Below are positions 1-4,512 of a DNA stretch of 5,301 nucleotides, one piece after another. Position 1 is the first letter of the stretch. Each line of letters starts with the position of its first letter. The DNA is from CAZILN01 sp964540005 (GTDB taxonomy: Bacteria; Bacteroidota; Bacteroidia; Bacteroidales; SM23-62). Below the pieces are notes generated by a model. The model searched no databases, was not told the DNA's origin, and worked only from the letters and a program-made list of their open reading frames with translations. Location: positions 1 through 5,301 of the forward strand of contig CAZILN010000016.1 of the NCBI GenBank assembly GCA_964540005.1. Direction: 5' to 3'. Position numbers and translations under genes: made by a program.

Positions 1-1225
1 TATCACGGTTGCCGGTAAATCCGTGCATACCCTGACCGATCATCCTGATCCCTTTTTGTATAGCCTCTTCAAAGGTACGTCCTATCGACATCACCTCACC
101 GACAGATTTCATACTGCTGTCAATCAGCTTGGAGACGCCTATAAATTTATTAAGATCCCAGCGAGGGATCTTGCATACGATATAATCCAGGGCAGGTTCA
201 AAGAATGCGGGTGTCGTTTTAGTAACAGAATTCTTCAATTCAAAGAGTCCATAGCCCAGTCCAAGTTTAGCGGCCACAAAAGCCAGGGGATAACCGGTTG
301 CCTTTGATGCCAGGGCGCTGGACCGGGATAAACGGGCGTTTACTTCTATTACCCGGTAATCATCTGATTCCGGATCAAGGGCAAATTGTATATTGCATTC
401 ACCTATAATCCCAATATGCCTGATGATATTTATGGAGAGCTTTCGCAGTTTGTGGTATTCATGATTGTTCAGGGTCTGGGAAGGAGCAACAACTATGCTT
501 TCACCTGTATGTATACCCAGGGGATCGAAGTTCTCCATATTGCATACTGTGATGCAGTTGTTGTACTTATCCCTGACGACTTCATATTCTATCTCCTTCC
601 AGCCTTTCAGAGATTCTTCGATAAGTATCTGACTGGAAAAAGAAAAAGCCTTATTGGCCAGTTTTATTAACTCATCTTCATTGGAACAAAAACCGCTCCC
701 CTGTCCGCCAAGGGTAAAGGCAGCCCGGATGATAATCGGATATCCCAGTTCACTGACTGCCGTCCTGGCTTCATCAACTGTGTTAACTGCCTTCGATCTT
801 GGAGTTTTTACCCCGATCTCATCCAGTTTGTTTATGAATTTTTCCCGGTCCTCAGTATCAATAATAGCCTGAACAGGGGTTCCGAGTACCAGTACATTAT
901 AACGAGATAATACATCCTGTTTATGCAGCTCGATCCCACAGTTCAGTGCTGTTTGTCCCCCAAAAGAAAGCAGGATCCCATCGGGTTTCTCTTTTGCGAT
1001 AATTTTCTCAACGAAATAAGGGGTTACCGGTAGGAAATATACTTTATCTGCGATCTTATCTGAAGTCTGGACGGTAGCAATATTAGGATTAATGAGTACT
1101 GTTTCAACATTTTCTTCCCGTAAGGCTTTTAAGGCCTGTGAACCCGAATAATCAAATTCACCTGCTTCTCCGATTTTCAGGGCTCCTGAACCCAGTATTA
1201 TGACTTTTTTTATGCTGCTATCCAT
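1..1225 (-). CDS. carB: Carbamoyl-phosphate synthetase large subunit, N-terminal part (runs off left edge)
   Basis: The frame gives 408 codons from ATG at 1225 with no stop before the edge; a full CarB is about 1,070 residues, so this is the carboxyphosphate-forming half only. The cytoplasmic enzyme makes carbamoyl phosphate from bicarbonate, ammonia from glutamine and two ATP, for arginine and pyrimidines. The start reads MDSSIKKVIILGSGALKIGE, followed by EFDYSGSQALKAL (23-35) and the ATP-grasp fold. Residues matching known E. coli nucleotide and metal ligands are visible: R127, R167, E213, H239, Q280, E294, N296, R298. RSSALASKATGYP (301-313) and MKSVGEVMSIGR (372-383) are hallmark blocks. 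The wording (IHTGES, EVNARLSRSS, GWKEIEYEVVRD) is nearer to eukaryotic CAD than to E. coli CarB. No glutaminase domain is fused at the N terminus and carA is not upstream. The ATG sits directly before the first Rossmann-like strand; no Shine-Dalgarno is seen. It is divergent from argR. Confidence 0.97.
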   Translation of the reverse strand, partial: MDSSIKKVIILGSGALKIGEAGEFDYSGSQALKALREENVETVLINPNIATVQTSDKIADKVYFLPVTPYFVEKIIAKEKPDGILLSFGGQTALNCGIELHKQDVLSRYNVLVLGTPVQAIIDTEDREKFINKLDEIGVKTPRSKAVNTVDEARTAVSELGYPIIIRAAFTLGGQGSGFCSNEDELIKLANKAFSFSSQILIEESLKGWKEIEYEVVRDKYNNCITVCNMENFDPLGIHTGESIVVAPSQTLNNHEYHKLRKLSINIIRHIGIIGECNIQFALDPESDDYRVIEVNARLSRSSALASKATGYPLAFVAAKLGLGYGLFELKNSVTKTTPAFFEPALDYIVCKIPRWDLNKFIGVSKLIDSSMKSVGEVMSIGRTFEEAIQKGIRMIGQGMHGFTGNRD

Positions 1226-1251
1226 TTGAGGTTTGTTATCAGACCTGCTTC

Positions 1252-1263
1252 TGAGGCGCCTCA
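1252..1263. promoter_or_regulatory. Perfect 12-bp palindrome TGAGGCGCCTCA at the predicted carB transcription start
   Basis: TGAGGCGCCTCA is identical to its reverse complement. It is GC-rich inside an otherwise A/T-rich spacer, overlaps the end of the candidate carB -7 box by two bases and covers the predicted +1. That is a typical place for a repressor operator. It does not resemble the ARG-box-like sites in the same spacer, so any bound regulator would be a different one. The regulator is unknown. Confidence 0.4.
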
Positions 1264-1269
1264 AAAATA
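1262..1269 (-). promoter_or_regulatory. Candidate -7 promoter element for carB
   Basis: On the minus strand this reads TATTTTTG, a perfect match to the Bacteroidota -7 consensus TAnnTTTG. Transcription would start near 1257-1254, leaving a leader of about 30 nt before the carB ATG at 1225. No clear TTG -33 element is found at the expected distance; the upstream stretch is only A/T-rich. The match to the consensus is seen directly, while promoter activity is inferred. Confidence 0.5.
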
Positions 1270-1290
1270 GTAATTAATTGAAAAAAATTG

Positions 1291-1319
1291 TTGTGTATCA
1301 GAATAAATGTATAAATTTA
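1291..1319 (+). promoter_or_regulatory. Candidate promoter for the argR operon
   Basis: TTG at 1291-1293 (a second TTG lies at 1288-1290) is followed after 18 bp by TAAATTTA at 1312-1319, which matches TAnnTTTG in all but the last base. Transcription would begin near 1324-1327, about 20 nt before the GTG start of argR. The -7 element lies inside the first ARG-box-like palindrome and the predicted start lies between the two boxes, as expected for a repressed promoter. The positions are consensus matches only. Confidence 0.4.
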
Positions 1320-1321
1320 CA
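1308..1321. promoter_or_regulatory. ARG-box-like operator 1
   Basis: TGTATAAATTTACA is an imperfect palindrome with outer arms TGTA/TACA and an A/T centre. It resembles the known ArgR target pattern (A/T-rich, TGAAT/ATTCA-like arms in E. coli) in symmetry and composition. It overlaps the candidate argR -7 box, and its start is exactly 21 bp from that of the second box. ArgR itself is encoded immediately downstream. Confidence 0.6.
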
Positions 1322-1328
1322 GCGTTAT

Positions 1329-1342
1329 TGTATAAATATACA
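1329..1342. promoter_or_regulatory. ARG-box-like operator 2
   Basis: TGTATAAATATACA has perfect 6-bp arms (TGTATA/TATACA) around a 2-bp centre and ends two bases before the argR GTG start. It shares its first nine bases (TGTATAAAT) with box 1. The 21-bp spacing puts both sites on the same DNA face, two helical turns apart, which is the known arrangement for tandem ARG boxes bound by one ArgR hexamer. Autoregulation of argR is the likely role. Confidence 0.65.
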
Positions 1343-1344
1343 TA

Positions 1345-1812
1345 GTGAAGACAAAAACACAGAGGCTGCTGAAAATAAGGAGTATTATCAATAGAGATAA
1401 AATATCCAATCAGGAAGAGCTGATGAGACGTCTCAAGAAGGAAGGTTATGAATTAACACAGGCAACATTATCGCGGGACCTGAAGCTCCTGGGAGCAGGG
1501 AAAATTCCTGACATACAGCATGGGTATGTGTACATCCTTCCGGACAGCGAAAACCATGATGTTCCAAGGATGACTGCCGACAATTTTCCGTTAAATGGAT
1601 ATTTATCCATAGATTTTGCCAATCACCTGGCTGTAATGAAAGTACTTCCAGGCTATGCCAGCAGTATTGCTGCGGCAATTGATGACATGGAATCATGGGA
1701 ACTAATGGGAACAATTGCAGGTGATGATACCATACTGATCATCCCAAGGGAAGGAATTACGAAAGACAATATTATCAGCGTACTGGTAAAGATCATACCA
1801 GGTGTAAAGTAA
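1345..1812 (+). CDS. argR: Arginine repressor ArgR
   Basis: This 155-residue protein has the usual length and two-domain layout of ArgR/AhrC. The N-terminal winged helix-turn-helix (about 1-70) contains TQATLSRDLKLLG (38-50), with S43-R44 at the position known to contact DNA. The C-terminal oligomerisation and arginine-binding domain (about 80-155) has GYASSIAAAIDDM (103-115) and GTIAGDDTI (122-130), where D127-D128 match the conserved pair that binds the arginine side. In the family, arginine drives trimers into a DNA-binding hexamer that represses biosynthetic operons. The GTG start is chosen because an in-frame TAA lies four codons upstream (1333-1335) and the next ATG (codon 27) would delete part of the DNA-binding domain. 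No Shine-Dalgarno is visible. Two palindromes directly upstream suggest autoregulation. It is the first gene of the operon. Confidence 0.95.
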   Translation: MKTKTQRLLKIRSIINRDKISNQEELMRRLKKEGYELTQATLSRDLKLLGAGKIPDIQHGYVYILPDSENHDVPRMTADNFPLNGYLSIDFANHLAVMKVLPGYASSIAAAIDDMESWELMGTIAGDDTILIIPREGITKDNIISVLVKIIPGVK

Positions 1813-1835
1813 AATATCAAGAAAGTATAGATCTC

Positions 1836-2471
1836 ATGAATAAATTTATATTAAGCATAGCAAAAGAGGAACACCTTGAATATGTCGCGGAGATAGAAAA
1901 AGCCATCTTAGAAGCTTCCCAGGTGAAAGGGACCGGTATAGCAAAAAGATCGGCTGAATATCTGAGTGATAAAATAATAAAGGGAAAAGCCGTCATCGCA
2001 CTGGACGGTAACAGTAAATTTGCCGGATTCTGTTATATAGAGTCATGGGGCCATGACAGGTTTGTTGCGAATTCAGGATTGATCGTGATCCAGGAGTACC
2101 GCGGACAGGGTCTGGCCCTCAAAATCAAAGCAGAGGCTTTTAAGCTTTCCCGTAAAGTTTTTCCCGTTGCAAAGATGTTCGGACTCACAACCAGCCTGGC
2201 TGTTATGAAGATCAATTCAGCTCTGGGATATAAACCGGTAACATTTTCCGAGCTGACAGATGATGATGAGTTCTGGAAGGGATGCCAGACATGTGCCTAT
2301 TATGACATTCTGTTCCGTACCAACAGGAGCCTATGCCTTTGTACAGGCATGCTCTATGATCCTGAAAAGGACGGCAAGAAAGGACTTATCAGGGGTTTGC
2401 GGAAAAATGGGAAAACATTAAAAAATAAGGCATCCGATAGAAAGGATCAATTAAATCAAAGGAAAGGATAA
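1836..2471 (+). CDS. GNAT-family N-acyltransferase, candidate N-acetylglutamate synthase
   Basis: This 211-residue protein has a GNAT core at about 5-135. The acyl-CoA pyrophosphate loop is seen as YRGQGLA (88-94), which fits R-x-x-G-x-G/A, after the strand SGLIVIQE (80-87). The tail is unusual for a GNAT: WKGCQTC (147-153) and CLCT (167-170) form a CxxC...CxC cluster, and residues 177-211 are rich in lysine and arginine. It lies 23 bp after argR and 3 bp before argG, so it is co-transcribed with arginine genes. From memory, Bacteroidota arginine clusters often carry a GNAT protein beside argG and lack classical argA or argJ; on that basis it may acylate glutamate, with acetyl- or succinyl-CoA as donor. 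The substrate cannot be read from the sequence. Alternatives are acylation of another amino acid or a regulatory role. The GNAT fold is a firm call and the NAGS role is an inference. Confidence 0.85.
   Translation: MNKFILSIAKEEHLEYVAEIEKAILEASQVKGTGIAKRSAEYLSDKIIKGKAVIALDGNSKFAGFCYIESWGHDRFVANSGLIVIQEYRGQGLALKIKAEAFKLSRKVFPVAKMFGLTTSLAVMKINSALGYKPVTFSELTDDDEFWKGCQTCAYYDILFRTNRSLCLCTGMLYDPEKDGKKGLIRGLRKNGKTLKNKASDRKDQLNQRKG
2463..2468 (+). promoter_or_regulatory. Shine-Dalgarno-like site for argG
   Basis: AAAGGA lies 6 nt before the argG ATG and overlaps the last codons of the GNAT gene. It is the best ribosome-binding match in the window, where most other starts lack one, and it supports both this start and translational coupling with the upstream gene. 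Confidence 0.5.
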
Positions 2472-2474
2472 ATT

Positions 2475-3644
2475 ATGGCTAAGAAAGTTGCTTTAGCATT
2501 CAGCGGTGGACTGGATACAGCTTTTTGTGTTAAATACCTCAGGGATGATCTGGGATATGAAGTCCATTCAGTGCATGTAGATACCGGAGGATTCTCAGAA
2601 AAAGAATTAGCTGAGGTAGAAGAAAAAGCCTATGCTCTGGGAGCCAGCCATCATTCGATTATTGATGTTTCGGATCAGTATTACCGCAAATGCATCCGGT
2701 TCCTGGTGTACGGGAACATGCTGCGGAATAAATCATATCCCATGTCGGTCAGCTCAGAGCGGAGCTTCCAGGCAATGGCTGTAGCAGAATATGCCATGGA
2801 AAAAGGGATCAACACCATTGCTCATGGCAGTACCGGGGCAGGTAATGACCAGGTAAGGTTTGACCTGGTGTTCCAGATCATGATACCCGGGGTGGAGATC
2901 ATCGCTCCCATACGGGATAAAAAACTCAGCAGGCTGTATGAAATGGACTACCTGAGGAAAAAGGGAGTGGATATGAATTCCGGAGCGCATGACTACAGCA
3001 TCAACAAAGGATTATGGGGCACCTCGGTGGGGGGGAAAGAGACCCTTAGTTCACACAGCGGGCTACCGGAAGAGGCCTGGCCCGGCCAGTTAAAGGAAGA
3101 GGGATCCCGGGAGATCATCCTTGAATTCGAAAAAGGGGAAATTGTGGGGGGACTTGACGGGATAAGGGAAATTAATGCTGCAGGTTCCGCCTTTGCAATA
3201 GGACGGGGCATCCATACCGGAGATACAATAATAGGAATAAAGGGAAGAGTAGGCTTTGAGGCACCCGGTCCGCTCATGATCATTGGGGCACACCAGGTCC
3301 TGGAAAAACACGTTCTTACCAAGTGGCAGATGTACTGGAAAGACCAGCTGTCGGAATGGTACGGGATGATGCTGCATGAGGGACTGTATCTCGACCCTGT
3401 TATGCGGAATATAGAGAAATTCCTGGAAGACTCTCAGCAGAATGTCAGCGGCAAAGTCTTCCTTAAACTTCAGCCCTATTCTTTCGAAGTAAGAGGGGTG
3501 GAATCGGTATTTGACCTGATGACCGCCTCGGGGGCAAAATACGGAGAAGAAAATCCCGACTGGTCGGGAGAAGATGTTATAGGATTCACTAAAATCATCA
3601 GCAATTCATTGAAAACGTATCATGCAGTAAATAAAAATAAGTAA
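2475..3644 (+). CDS. argG: Argininosuccinate synthase
   Basis: This 389-residue cytoplasmic enzyme joins citrulline and aspartate with ATP to give argininosuccinate, the penultimate step to arginine. The N-terminal PP-loop is AFSGGLDT (8-15). The second nucleotide and aspartate site is HGSTGAGNDQVRFD (117-130), where most ArgG proteins have HGCTGKGNDQVRFE. YSINKGLWGTSVGGKET (174-190) corresponds to the YSxDxNLWGRSxE block for citrulline. The length (389) matches the short bacterial form (about 400) rather than the E. coli form (about 447). The substitutions suggest a divergent ArgG branch typical of Bacteroidota, but the main catalytic residues are present and the frame is uninterrupted, including across a run of seven G at 3029-3035. 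The start has a Shine-Dalgarno match and lies 3 bp after the GNAT stop; proC follows after 5 bp. Confidence 0.96.
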   Translation: MAKKVALAFSGGLDTAFCVKYLRDDLGYEVHSVHVDTGGFSEKELAEVEEKAYALGASHHSIIDVSDQYYRKCIRFLVYGNMLRNKSYPMSVSSERSFQAMAVAEYAMEKGINTIAHGSTGAGNDQVRFDLVFQIMIPGVEIIAPIRDKKLSRLYEMDYLRKKGVDMNSGAHDYSINKGLWGTSVGGKETLSSHSGLPEEAWPGQLKEEGSREIILEFEKGEIVGGLDGIREINAAGSAFAIGRGIHTGDTIIGIKGRVGFEAPGPLMIIGAHQVLEKHVLTKWQMYWKDQLSEWYGMMLHEGLYLDPVMRNIEKFLEDSQQNVSGKVFLKLQPYSFEVRGVESVFDLMTASGAKYGEENPDWSGEDVIGFTKIISNSLKTYHAVNKNK

Positions 3645-3649
3645 ATACC

Positions 3650-4456
3650 ATGAAGAAAATAAGCATCCTGGGAGGGGGAAATATTGGCAGGGCAATAGCA
3701 GAAGGTCTGCTGTGTTCAGGCTTATACAAGCCGGAAGATATTTTTATCACACGCAGGAACCATGAACTTTTAACTGATCTTGAAGAAAGAGGGATAAAAA
3801 CCGGTAAGCAGAACAAAGATGCCGTTAAATCCTCGGAACTTATAATTGTTGCCGTTCAACCGGGACAAGCAGAGGAACTGATAAAAGAGATCAGTGAAGA
3901 AATTGATCCTGAAAAGCATCTGATAGTATCCGTTGTGGCAGCCATGAAGATCAGTGAGATCAAAGGACTGCTGGAAAGGGAGGTCCCGGTCATCAGGATA
4001 ATGCCCAACACTGCAATATCCATCTGTGAATCAATGACTTGTATTGCCGGCAACCAGGAGGATCAATCCCGGATGGATGAGGTCAGGGAGCTTTTTGAAT
4101 CGCTTGGATCAACCATAGTCATCAGCGAGTCACTGATGAAAGCGGCTACCATCATTGGTGCCTGCGGTATAGCTTTCTTCCTGAGGTATATACGGGCAGC
4201 CTCACAGGGCGGTATCCAGGTTGGGTTTCATGCCGAGGAGGCTCAGTTTATTGCTGCACAGACTGCCAGAGGAGCAGCTTCCATCCTGTTGCAGACAGGC
4301 AGCCACCCGGAAGACGAACTGGATAAGGTTACAACTCCCAGGGGATGTACTATAGCCGGATTAAATGAAATGGAACATAATGGCTTCAGCTCAGCACTTA
4401 TTAAAGGGATTGTAACCTCGTACAGGGAGCTGGATAAACTTATTGAGGAAGGCTGA
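3650..4456 (+). CDS. proC: Pyrroline-5-carboxylate reductase
   Basis: This 268-residue protein, the normal ProC length, reduces pyrroline-5-carboxylate to proline with NAD(P)H in the cytoplasm. The N-terminal Rossmann fold opens with LGGGNIGRAIAEG (7-19), which contains GxGxxG (8-13). VAVQPGQ (67-73) and RIMPNTAI (116-123) are family blocks, and MPN (118-120) is diagnostic. The helical dimerisation domain carries the signature TTPRGCTIAGLNEMEHNGF (228-246), equivalent to the PGGTTIAGLxxLE motif. ATG at 3650 places the Rossmann motif right at the N terminus; no Shine-Dalgarno is seen. It sits 5 bp after argG in the arginine operon, where argC might have been expected. The placement suggests a link between proline and arginine synthesis through glutamate semialdehyde. 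Other NAD(P)-binding reductases are ruled out by the C-terminal signature. Confidence 0.95.
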   Translation: MKKISILGGGNIGRAIAEGLLCSGLYKPEDIFITRRNHELLTDLEERGIKTGKQNKDAVKSSELIIVAVQPGQAEELIKEISEEIDPEKHLIVSVVAAMKISEIKGLLEREVPVIRIMPNTAISICESMTCIAGNQEDQSRMDEVRELFESLGSTIVISESLMKAATIIGACGIAFFLRYIRAASQGGIQVGFHAEEAQFIAAQTARGAASILLQTGSHPEDELDKVTTPRGCTIAGLNEMEHNGFSSALIKGIVTSYRELDKLIEEG

Positions 4457-4459
4457 ATC

Positions 4460-4488
4460 CTGCGGGCGTATGCCCCGCAGCTTGCTGC
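4460..4488 (+). repeat. Two overlapping inverted repeats between proC and the M20 gene
   Basis: CTGCGGG (4460-4466) pairs perfectly with CCCGCAG (4474-4480) around a 7-nt loop. The right arm also takes part in a second inverted repeat, GCAGC (4477-4481) with GCTGC (4484-4488). The two structures exclude each other. No T-run follows, so it is not a standard intrinsic terminator. This is the longest gap in the operon (56 bp). It could stabilise or process the mRNA, tune distal gene expression, or be the remnant of a dispersed intergenic palindromic repeat. Confidence 0.5.
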
Positions 4489-4512
4489 TTCAATCCGGGA
4501 AAAGAAAAGGAA

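Noticed and set aside
23..872. Three open frames on the plus strand at 23-307, 386-670 and 654-872
   Set aside because: They lie opposite carB, whose minus-strand translation is clearly conserved over all 408 codons; their products match no family and they have no promoter or ribosome site.
1294..1307. A third ARG box upstream of the tandem pair (TGTATCAGAATAAA)
   Set aside because: Only the left half resembles the motif, the right arm does not pair, and the spacing from box 1 is 14 bp rather than 21 bp.
3029..3035. Run of seven G in argG as a phase-variation tract or frameshift
   Set aside because: The frame reads through cleanly as V-G-G-K and the protein remains conserved on both sides; a seven-base run in a housekeeping gene is not good evidence for phase variation.
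3554..3569. Inverted repeat TCCCGAC-TG-GTCGGGA near the 3' end of argG
   Set aside because: The arms are perfect, but the site encodes part of the ArgG C-terminal region (NPDWSGE), the 2-nt loop is too small for a full RNA hairpin and it is far from any gene start. A chance coding palindrome is the simplest reading, though conservation could be checked.
4460..4488. Rho-independent terminator after proC
   Set aside because: The stem is strong enough, but it is followed by CTTGCTGCTTCAATCC with no run of T, and a gene in the same orientation starts 32 bp after the first hairpin.
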